IMG/VR virus record: IMGVR_UViG_3300032286_000345
Coordinates: 1 to 44,179 of that record
Strand: one strand, 5' to 3'
DNA: 44,179 bases
Origin: a virus
Shown: piece by piece, positions 1 to 5,567 of the stretch
How positions within the stretch are numbered: the stretch's first letter is position 1
Layout: every line of letters begins with the position of its first letter
The notes under the pieces: generated by a model
What the model was told of the DNA's origin: nothing
What the model saw: only the letters and a program-made list of their open reading frames with translations
Database searches by the model: none
Program-made: the position numbers and the translations under genes

Positions 1-123
1 CGCTATGCAGAGCGATGTGCTAACATCGTGCCTGTGCGTGAGTTACAAAGTTCAACAGAGTTAATAGTTCACGAGAAACCAGAAGAGAGAGACCGCATAA
101 GGAAAGCATTAAACAAAGATGCC
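1..123. repeat. Direct terminal repeat, left copy
   Basis: Bases 1-123 are identical to 44057-44179, the last 123 bases of the window. A coding sequence reads through the repeat in the same frame at both ends, which fits a circular or circularly permuted molecule whose ends overlap by 123 bp. An assembler k-mer overlap is the simplest cause. A short physical terminal repeat is the alternative. Confidence 0.95.
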
Positions 124-135
124 GACCCCAGTTGA
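1..135 (+). CDS. 3' end of the hypothetical protein gene that crosses the join
   Basis: Frame 1 is open from base 1 and ends at TGA 133-135. It continues the gene starting at 43721: the right end of the window stops after codon GCC, and this side resumes with GAC CCC AGT TGA. Joined, the protein has 156 residues. The C-terminal part seen here is charged (EKPEERDRIRKALNKD) and has no family signature I recognise. Confidence 0.85.
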   Translation, partial: RYAERCANIVPVRELQSSTELIVHEKPEERDRIRKALNKDADPS

Positions 136-187
136 GGTTATAGCAGTCAGCATATGGTTATACATAGTTATAAGAAACCTAAAGTGA
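119..187 (+). CDS. Possible 22-residue membrane micropeptide
   Basis: A short reading frame starts at ATG 119 inside the 3' end of the join-crossing gene and stops at TGA 185-187. The peptide begins MPTPVEVIAVSIWLYIVIRN, so one hydrophobic stretch of about 14 residues could span or lie in a membrane. There is no clear Shine-Dalgarno sequence. A second peptide of this type lies at 1022-1081. It may be a chance frame, and no function can be assigned. Confidence 0.3.
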   Translation: MPTPVEVIAVSIWLYIVIRNLK

Positions 188-190
188 TTC

Positions 191-207
191 TTACAAAAAA
201 AGTCACC
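191..207 (+). repeat. Regulatory unit element A, copy 1
   Basis: TTACAAAAAAAGTCACC occurs exactly here and again at 39030-39046. In both places it lies just after a gene, 92-94 bp before a second shared motif (ACCCTATCTGGAACAT) and a TATAAT box. The DNA between has diverged except that each copy holds a hairpin. This is a duplicated non-coding unit, probably regulatory. Confidence 0.7.
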
Positions 208-241
208 GCTTATAGTGAGGTTTTAATAACTAAATAACCGA

Positions 242-272
242 GTGGCACATCGCAAGCGTTGCGGTGTGTCAC
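242..272 (+). terminator. Hairpin in early regulatory unit 1
   Basis: Arms GTGGCACATCGCAA and TTGCGGTGTGTCAC pair over 14 positions, including G-T wobbles, around a 3-base GCG loop. No T-run follows, only TAAAACTTT, so it may be a weak terminator for the upstream gene or a structured regulatory element. It lies 12 bp before the promoter motif at 285. The second regulatory unit has a related hairpin at 39085-39108. Confidence 0.5.
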
Positions 273-284
273 TAAAACTTTCCC

Positions 285-310
285 ACCCTATCTGGAACAT
301 CGTATATAAT
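285..310 (+). promoter_or_regulatory. Early promoter, copy 1
   Basis: ACCCTATCTGGAACAT (285-300) is followed after 4 bases by TATAAT (305-310). The same 16-mer, 4-base gap and TATAAT recur at 39122-39147. The TATAAT matches a sigma70-type -10 box. No TTGACA lies at the usual distance, so the shared 16-mer probably takes the place of the -35 element, perhaps as an activator site. Start codon 319 is only 8 bases downstream of the -10 box, so the transcript would be leaderless or nearly so. Confidence 0.65.
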
Positions 311-318
311 AATAGTGT

Positions 319-810
319 ATGAAAAACATACCTACCCAATCGGTTGAACCAATCAAACTCATCAGCACCGCAACCGCTGATATATTGAAGAGTGTGATTA
401 CAACAGAAACCAAACAGAAATCAAAACGCACAGGCGAAATTAAAGTTATTGAAACTATCGACAACGCTGACGCTATTGCGTTTCTCTCAAGCAACGCAAC
501 TGAATCGATGACCATCATTAAAAATGTTTTCGCTTCAGTCTTCGATGCGATGAAAGAAGTGAGTGACAAGAAAGAGAAACAACGCCAAGCGTTTATCAAA
601 GGTGAAGTGAAAGCAATCAAGACAGGTTCACTCAAGAAGAAAAAGAAAGTGAACATCGAGAAAATATTAAATGGTGTGAAGAAAGAAATGTTGTGGATTC
701 GCAATCGTGCTAAGGAATGTGAGGATTTAATGCGTGACCCTTATGCACAACACCTGTTCAAACAATATGCGAAAGTGCCCGAGCCGAAAAAGAAAGTGAA
801 AACAAAGTGA
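319..810 (+). CDS. Hypothetical basic early protein
   Basis: The 163-residue protein is lysine-rich, with a run of lysines near residue 105 (LKKKKKVNIEK) and a basic C-terminus (EPKKKVKTK). This suggests nucleic-acid binding, but I recognise no family. It is the first gene after early promoter copy 1, with ATG 319 and no Shine-Dalgarno sequence. Its stop overlaps the GTG start of the next gene (GTGA), so the two are probably translationally coupled. Confidence 0.75.
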   Translation: MKNIPTQSVEPIKLISTATADILKSVITTETKQKSKRTGEIKVIETIDNADAIAFLSSNATESMTIIKNVFASVFDAMKEVSDKKEKQRQAFIKGEVKAIKTGSLKKKKKVNIEKILNGVKKEMLWIRNRAKECEDLMRDPYAQHLFKQYAKVPEPKKKVKTK

Positions 811-1019
811 GTGAAATGCCTCTGCTGGTTTTGCAAATGCAACGAGCAAACCTCCAGCGTCGTTTAGGTATTCAGTATCAGCGTATCGTTATGGCAAAGC
901 AGGATGAGTCAGCGTGGTTACGCACGAGCGGTGAGCCGTTAGAAATAATGACTCACGAAATATTCAAGACGCTCAAAGCGTTGAACGAAATAAATGAACG
1001 CATACGAAACGCAAAGTAG
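807..1019 (+). CDS. Small hypothetical early protein
   Basis: The 70-residue protein starts at GTG 807, overlapping the previous stop codon (GTGA). An in-frame ATG at 816 is an alternative start. The sequence is largely helical and charged (QMQRANLQRRLGIQYQRIV, then ALNEINERIRNAK), which suggests a small coiled-coil protein. It ends with TAG at 1017-1019. Function unknown. Confidence 0.6.
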   Translation: MSEMPLLVLQMQRANLQRRLGIQYQRIVMAKQDESAWLRTSGEPLEIMTHEIFKTLKALNEINERIRNAK

Positions 1020-1021
1020 AA

Positions 1022-1081
1022 ATGGAAGTACTCACACTATTGCTGGTCATTACTTGCCTGTTGATTATAAACGGAAAATAA
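1022..1081 (+). CDS. Possible 19-residue membrane micropeptide
   Basis: ATG 1022 lies two bases after the previous stop and opens a frame encoding MEVLTLLLVITCLLIINGK, ending at TAA 1079-1081. It is almost wholly hydrophobic with a polar tail, like a single transmembrane helix. The tight spacing to the upstream gene suggests coupled translation. A chance frame cannot be excluded. Confidence 0.4.
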   Translation: MEVLTLLLVITCLLIINGK

Positions 1082-1118
1082 ATCCGTTACACACTCAACG
1101 GCATTGCAGAAAAGAGCA

Positions 1119-1160
1119 GAGCCTCTCGCCCTACGGGGCGGGGGGACTCTCTCTTTGTTT
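1119..1160 (+). terminator. GC-rich hairpin, probable terminator
   Basis: The arm CCTCTCGCCC pairs with GGGCGGGGGG around a TACG loop, extended by GAG/CTC with one bulged A. A pyrimidine-rich tail follows (TCTCTTTGTTTCTG). It stands out in an AT-rich genome and ends the short early operon 319-1081, separating it from the origin-like region and the gene at 1447. Confidence 0.6.
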
Positions 1161-1308
1161 CTGTTCAGAATCCCTAACGCATTTTAACACACACTTTTTA
1201 ATTGTAAAAGGCACTAAAGTCTGTAGTAGCAGGGGTTATTAGGGGGGAAATGCATAGTCGTGTCAAATGTCAATGGCAGATTCTATGGTATTTTGTATAA
1301 AAACGAGC

Positions 1309-1410
1309 AGGAAATTAGTTTCCTAGGGGGGTGAAATAGATTTCCTATGGGGGGTGCTATGAATTTCCTACAGATAGAATAGTAATATAAAACAGAGATA
1401 TTAATAATAG
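1309..1410 (+). repeat. Origin-like iteron block, non-coding copy
   Basis: TTTCCTA recurs at 1319, 1341 and 1364, spaced 22 and 23 bp. The first two are followed by G runs (1326-1331 and 1349-1354). An inverted copy, AGGAAA, lies at 1309-1314. After the third repeat come TTCCTACAGATA (1365-1376), 10 bases, ATAAAACAGA (1387-1396) and an AT-rich tract. The same order and spacing occur inside the initiator gene at 36931-37034. Iterons beside AT-rich DNA are typical of phage origins, so this may be a second origin, a site that titrates the initiator, or its operator. The rest of the gene-free stretch 1161-1308 holds another pair of G runs (1232-1235, 1242-1247). Confidence 0.65.
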
Positions 1411-1412
1411 GT

Positions 1413-1441
1413 TTGACAGGGGATTGTTTTTTTATTCTAAA
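1413..1441 (+). promoter_or_regulatory. Possible sigma70-type promoter before 1447
   Basis: TTGACA at 1413-1418 is a perfect -35 hexamer. At 17 bp the -10 position holds TCTAAA (1436-1441), a 4/6 match to TATAAT. Transcription would begin at or very near ATG 1447, giving a leaderless mRNA. The box directly abuts the iteron block, so an iteron-binding protein could regulate it. Confidence 0.35.
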
Positions 1442-1446
1442 AGGGT

Positions 1447-1956
1447 ATGGACATCAAAGAATCAGAGTTAATCAAAGAAAAAGGCTGGAAAAAGGCTGAT
1501 ATGAAGAAAATTCGAGAGCAGGTACAAGAATTTGAAGGTATTTCCTTGTGGTATAGGGTTGCCGATAAAAAGCCAAAGCAGTTACAGGCGATTATGTGGA
1601 CTCCTACAGGTGTTATGTACTTGGAAGAGTTTATGAAGGTCAAAGATATCATTGAAAAGAACCAGCCAGAATCAATTGCCAAAGAAATCATTGGAGATTC
1701 TGCTATGACTAAAGGAGAATTTAATAAAATAGTAAACGGAACACGCTGGATTGGTAAGATTTCAAGAAACAGTTATAAGAATAATAAACTTGTTTTAGTA
1801 GAACACGAAACTGGGTTTAACATTATAGCAAACTGCAAAGATAATATGCTCTATGCTAAAAATCGATGGGTGATTGTTGACACGCTAAACAATAACCACT
1901 CCATTCGTAAACCTGCATTCAAAATCTATGAACAAGCCCAAAAACAAAAAATCTAA
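1447..1956 (+). CDS. Hypothetical protein downstream of the origin-like block
   Basis: The 169-residue protein has a charged helical N-terminus (MDIKESELIKEKGWKKADMKKIREQ) that could be a small DNA-binding or coiled-coil region. No HTH or enzyme motif is certain. AAGGG ends one base before ATG 1447, too close for a standard Shine-Dalgarno sequence. Its place beside the iterons makes a role in replication or autoregulation plausible, but that is inference from position only. The 3' end overlaps the next small gene by 29 bases. Confidence 0.7.
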   Translation: MDIKESELIKEKGWKKADMKKIREQVQEFEGISLWYRVADKKPKQLQAIMWTPTGVMYLEEFMKVKDIIEKNQPESIAKEIIGDSAMTKGEFNKIVNGTRWIGKISRNSYKNNKLVLVEHETGFNIIANCKDNMLYAKNRWVIVDTLNNNHSIRKPAFKIYEQAQKQKI

Positions 1957-2080
1957 ATTTAAACAACCAGATGCTTTGCACGAAGCACTTGATATTCCTA
2001 AATACGAAAGACTAGAGCATAAAGACGGCACCGCTGAATGCAAGAAATGTAAGAAAACCGAAAAAGAGTGCAAATGTTAG
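1928..2080 (+). CDS. Small lysine- and cysteine-rich protein
   Basis: ATG 1928 opens a 50-residue frame overlapping the end of the previous gene by 29 bases and ending at TAG 2078-2080. The C-terminus, AECKKCKKTEKECKC, has four cysteines in CxxC-like spacing and could bind zinc. The N-terminus is very basic (MNKPKNKKSKFKQ). Its place in a tightly tiled row of small frames supports a real gene. Function unknown. Confidence 0.55.
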   Translation: MNKPKNKKSKFKQPDALHEALDIPKYERLEHKDGTAECKKCKKTEKECKC

Positions 2081-2172
2081 GGTACGAAGAGTTTGAAGAA
2101 GAAGAAATTGACCCCGATGACTACGCTTTAGGGGAAACAGTCTACTGGAAGAAAAAACGAATGCGATGCTAA
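2074..2172 (+). CDS. Small acidic protein
   Basis: ATG 2074 overlaps the stop of the preceding gene (ATGTTAG), giving a 32-residue frame that ends at TAA 2170-2172. The product is acidic in its first half (YEEFEEEEIDPDDY) and basic at the end (WKKKRMRC). The stop-start overlap suggests coupled translation. Not recognised. Confidence 0.5.
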   Translation: MLGYEEFEEEEIDPDDYALGETVYWKKKRMRC

Positions 2173-2181
2173 CGCATCGCA
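2162..2181 (+). promoter_or_regulatory. Perfect hairpin between small genes
   Basis: GCGATGC and GCATCGC pair around TAAC, with one more T-A pair outside. The loop carries the stop codon of the gene at 2074, and the 3' arm ends 7 bases before ATG 2189. No T-run follows, so a role in RNA processing or translation of the next gene is likelier than termination. Confidence 0.4.
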
Positions 2182-2188
2182 CAATACA

Positions 2189-2506
2189 ATGAACGAAGAT
2201 ATACCATCATACAGAGTTGACCCATTTTCACTTGGATTGGATGGAGCAAGATTTGATTTTGGGTTACCATTTGAGGACAGATTAAGACTTATGTATGGAC
2301 TAGACCTAGCAAGCAAAACTGCTGGAGCGTCCTACACGCTTCCGTATGGTGTTGGCAATATAAACGCTCAATACACCACTCCAAATGACGCTAGGATGTC
2401 ACCAATGACAAATGTGCAATACATCAGTCCAGCAGGACTTCAAGCGGTCTACAATGACCAAGGAGGCAACAAATATTATGGAATCCAATACAACAAGCGA
2501 TTCTGA
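2189..2506 (+). CDS. Hypothetical protein, first gene of the late cluster
   Basis: A 105-residue protein rich in Gly, Tyr and Asn, with no charged coiled coil or membrane segment. The C-terminal half (YTLPYGVGNINAQYTTP to KYYGIQYNKRF) looks beta-rich and resembles small structural proteins. It starts right after the hairpin at 2162-2181 and overlaps the HNH gene by 29 bases. Not recognised. Confidence 0.6.
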   Translation: MNEDIPSYRVDPFSLGLDGARFDFGLPFEDRLRLMYGLDLASKTAGASYTLPYGVGNINAQYTTPNDARMSPMTNVQYISPAGLQAVYNDQGGNKYYGIQYNKRF

Positions 2507-2879
2507 TGAAGTCTGGAAGAAGGTGCCAATCCAGCAATTTCACGAGTTATATGAAATTAGCAACTTGGGCAGACTGCGGTCTTTACCTAAGACAACGGCA
2601 GATGGAAGAAACCTTAAATCGAAAATTATTAAGCCTACGATTATTAACAGCGGATATTTGCAGTTCAAGTTGCATAACAACAAATTTCGATTTAACATTA
2701 ATGCTCACAAACTTGTGGCTATCACATTTGGTTTAATATTTTGGAATGAGCATTCTAACTCAAACCTGCAAATTAACCACATTGATGGTAATAAACATAA
2801 CAATTGTGTGAGTAACCTTGAGTCCTGTACCCCAAGCGAAAATCTACAACACGCATACAGAACAGGATTAAGAAAATAA
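2478..2879 (+). CDS. HNH homing-type endonuclease (NUMOD4 + HNH)
   Basis: From ATG 2478 the protein has 133 residues. The N-terminal third matches the NUMOD4 pattern (WKKVPIQQFHELYEISNLGR), which binds DNA in homing enzymes. The C-terminal half carries the HNH core (INHIDGNKHNNCVSNLE, then CTPSENLQHA), with the His-Asn-His layout expected for metal-dependent nicking. It overlaps the end of the preceding gene by 29 bases, as expected for an inserted selfish gene. It sits two genes before the terminase, so it could be a free-standing homing gene or could aid packaging. Confidence 0.85.
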   Translation: MESNTTSDSDEVWKKVPIQQFHELYEISNLGRLRSLPKTTADGRNLKSKIIKPTIINSGYLQFKLHNNKFRFNINAHKLVAITFGLIFWNEHSNSNLQINHIDGNKHNNCVSNLESCTPSENLQHAYRTGLRK

Positions 2880-2883
2880 CTTT

Positions 2884-3954
2884 ATGGCAGAAGAAACCCC
2901 AGATTCAGATATTTCTACACAAATTCTCCGTGAAAACGGATGGGATTTTAAAGACGGCAAAGTGGTACCACCACCAGATATCATTAAAATTCAAAACCAA
3001 AGAACATCTCCTTTATCAATAACTAAAAGTTATTTACAAAGTGACTACGGAGTTCCAGCAATTGGAGTAGCAGGTGGTGCAATGGTTTTAGGTGGTGCAT
3101 ATGCAAACTATAATAGAATTTTGGCAGATGAAGTTAAAAATTACCAAGCAGGTGTAAGATTAGCAAAACAAGCCGTAAAAGGTGCAAAGGCTTCTACTAC
3201 AGATGCACCTTTATTAAAAAGAGTTATTGATGCAAAAGGAAATCCTGTTGATGGATATACACCTATTGTAAGAAAAGGTGGAGAAAGTGCAACTCCAGTT
3301 GGTAGAGGTGGAAAATATGCAGTAGGACAATCAAGCAGAGTTTCAACAATTACTTCACCTTCAATTGGTGTTTTAAAGCCAGATGCCACTAAAGCAATTA
3401 AAGCACAAACTTGGAAGAGAATGTTTAGTGGACTTACTGGTTCTGGAACTACTACATCTCCATTGGCAAATCCAGCAGTAACAATGAATGTTTTAAAAAA
3501 CGGAAAAGTAGTACCTGTAACATTATCTGCTTCTGATGTTATAGCAGGTAATTTTAGAGGAACAGAAGCACCATTAGAGGCTACACGATATTCAAAAGCA
3601 CTTAAAGGAAGTGGAAATCTTCTTAAAAAAGGTAGTGGCTACCTTGCTAGAGGAGTTGCATCTCCATATTTTCAAATTCCATTAACCGCATTAAATGCTT
3701 ATTCTGCTTATAATAATGGTGATATAGCATATGATGAAGAAATGGCAAAAACTGGAAATGTAAATCAAGCAAGATGGGAAGCAACAAAAGAATATTTGCC
3801 TTTAGCATTACAAGCAGGAACTTTTCTTGCTACTAGAAATCCATATGTTAGACTTGGTGCTACAATACCTTCAGTTATTGATATGTCAGCACAATACATA
3901 AATGAATCAGCAGAAAAAGGACATATTCAAAATCAAAATGCCGAAGGAATGTAA
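2884..3954 (+). CDS. Hypothetical protein upstream of terminase
   Basis: A 356-residue protein with a Gly/Ala-rich hydrophobic segment near residues 57-72 (GVPAIGVAGGAMVLGGAY), a basic low-complexity middle, and a C-terminal region (from SPYFQIPLTALNAYSAY) that resembles the C-termini of phage internal or membrane-interacting proteins. No catalytic motif is visible. Its stop overlaps the terminase start (TAATG). A virion or ejection role is possible, but there is no direct evidence. Confidence 0.65.
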   Translation: MAEETPDSDISTQILRENGWDFKDGKVVPPPDIIKIQNQRTSPLSITKSYLQSDYGVPAIGVAGGAMVLGGAYANYNRILADEVKNYQAGVRLAKQAVKGAKASTTDAPLLKRVIDAKGNPVDGYTPIVRKGGESATPVGRGGKYAVGQSSRVSTITSPSIGVLKPDATKAIKAQTWKRMFSGLTGSGTTTSPLANPAVTMNVLKNGKVVPVTLSASDVIAGNFRGTEAPLEATRYSKALKGSGNLLKKGSGYLARGVASPYFQIPLTALNAYSAYNNGDIAYDEEMAKTGNVNQARWEATKEYLPLALQAGTFLATRNPYVRLGATIPSVIDMSAQYINESAEKGHIQNQNAEGM

Positions 3955-5567
3955 TGTCAGAAAATGTTTCTAGTTTTAAGCCAACAAAACATCCAGTCAT
4001 CAAGATGCCAGACATCAAGATGCTTGTTGAAAAGTTAGGTGCTGAAAAAACTGCTGAAATATTAGAAATACGAGAAGATAAAATTCTAGCGGAACAGTTA
4101 GACCCATATCGTCACGGCTTTGAACCAGACCATTGGAAAGATGCAGATGCAATAATTAAAGATAAACAAGAAATACTTGTGCTTGGTGGTAATCGTGCTG
4201 GTAAAACTGAATGGATGGCTAAAAGAGTTATTCAGACACTTGTTAATAAGGAAAAAGCAATGGTTTGGTGTCTTCACACAACACAAAAATCATCAATCCA
4301 AATGCAACAGAATGTAGTCTGGAAGTATATGCCTCCAGAATTAAAAAATTGCAAAAAGACCAAAGTTACTAACATTGCTTATAGCCAAAAGAACGGATTT
4401 TCAGAAGAATCGTTTATTTTGCCTAATGGTTCTCAATGTGTGTTTATGAATTACGCACAGAAGCGTGATGTTATTGAAGGAGGCGAGTGCGACTTGGTTT
4501 GGTGCGATGAGTTAGTTCCTATGGACTGGGTTGAAACGCTTCGTTATCGTCTTGTTACTCGCAGAGGAAAACTTGCTATTACATTTACACCTATTGCTGG
4601 ATACTCACAAGTTGTTAAAGAGTTTGTTGCTGGTTGTAAATTTACTAAAACACTTCCTGCACCAATTTTAGATAGCAACATAGTTCATATTCAAGGATGT
4701 CCAAAAGGAGAAATGCCTTATACGGCTAATAGTCATAGAGGAAATGCAGGAGTTGTATGGTTTCACTCACAACTAAATCCATATAATCCTTTTGATGAAC
4801 TAGTTAAGACTTTACAGGGAAAAAATCTATATGAAAAGAAAATTAGAGCGTATGGATGGGCTGATAACACAGTAGGCAATCAGTTCCCAAGATTTAGCGA
4901 CCACAACATTATAGCGGATAATTTTATTCCAAAAGAGGGTACAAATTATATGGTTTGCGACCCTGCTGGTGCAAGAAATTGGTTTATGCTTTGGATGCGT
5001 GTAGATAGCCAAGGAAATATGTATATCTATAGGGAGTTTCCAGATATTACATTTGGAGAATGGGCTTTACCAAGCGAAAAACCAGATGGTAAAGAAGGAA
5101 TGGCTCAACGCAATGGTGCTGGTATGGGAATTGATGAAATCAAACAAACTATTAAAACTTTAGAGGGCAACGAGGAGATTATTGAGCGATATATCGACCC
5201 TCGTGCTGGTGCAACGCAAGCCATTGGTCGTGATGGTGGAACATCCATCATAGAACTCCTTGATTCTGGAGGTGACCCTATGTACTTTGCACCATCGGCT
5301 GGTGTAGCAATAGAGCAAGGTGTGGCTATGATTAACGACCTACTGTCATATGATGTAAGCCAACCTCTATCTCCACTCAACCAGCCAAAACTTTTTGTTT
5401 CTGATAAATGTCAAAATTTAATATATTCATTAAAAGAATGGACAGGTGCAGATGGAGACAAAGGTGCAAGCAAAGACCCAATTGATTGTTTACGCTACTT
5501 AGTAGTAATGTCGCCTATCTATGTTGACAATAAACGGAATTTTAATAACCAAACATTTACATACTGA
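3954..5567 (+). CDS. terL: Terminase large subunit
   Basis: The 537-residue ATPase-nuclease packages DNA through the portal. Walker A is GGNRAGKT (78-85) and Walker B is LVWCDE (181-186). The C-terminal RNase H-like nuclease shows its acidic residues in VCDPAGARNWF (D336), YIDPRAG (D415) and KDPIDCLRYL (D508/D511). Length fits the family. ATG 3954 overlaps the previous stop (TAATG), and the TGA overlaps the portal start (TGATG), so translation is likely coupled. No cognate small subunit is adjacent. The HTH protein at 38569 is a candidate. Confidence 0.93.
   Translation: MSENVSSFKPTKHPVIKMPDIKMLVEKLGAEKTAEILEIREDKILAEQLDPYRHGFEPDHWKDADAIIKDKQEILVLGGNRAGKTEWMAKRVIQTLVNKEKAMVWCLHTTQKSSIQMQQNVVWKYMPPELKNCKKTKVTNIAYSQKNGFSEESFILPNGSQCVFMNYAQKRDVIEGGECDLVWCDELVPMDWVETLRYRLVTRRGKLAITFTPIAGYSQVVKEFVAGCKFTKTLPAPILDSNIVHIQGCPKGEMPYTANSHRGNAGVVWFHSQLNPYNPFDELVKTLQGKNLYEKKIRAYGWADNTVGNQFPRFSDHNIIADNFIPKEGTNYMVCDPAGARNWFMLWMRVDSQGNMYIYREFPDITFGEWALPSEKPDGKEGMAQRNGAGMGIDEIKQTIKTLEGNEEIIERYIDPRAGATQAIGRDGGTSIIELLDSGGDPMYFAPSAGVAIEQGVAMINDLLSYDVSQPLSPLNQPKLFVSDKCQNLIYSLKEWTGADGDKGASKDPIDCLRYLVVMSPIYVDNKRNFNNQTFTY

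Noticed and set aside
994-1242. 82-residue frame across 994-1242
   Set aside because: It overlaps the end of a better gene, runs through the GC-rich terminator hairpin and has a low-quality sequence.
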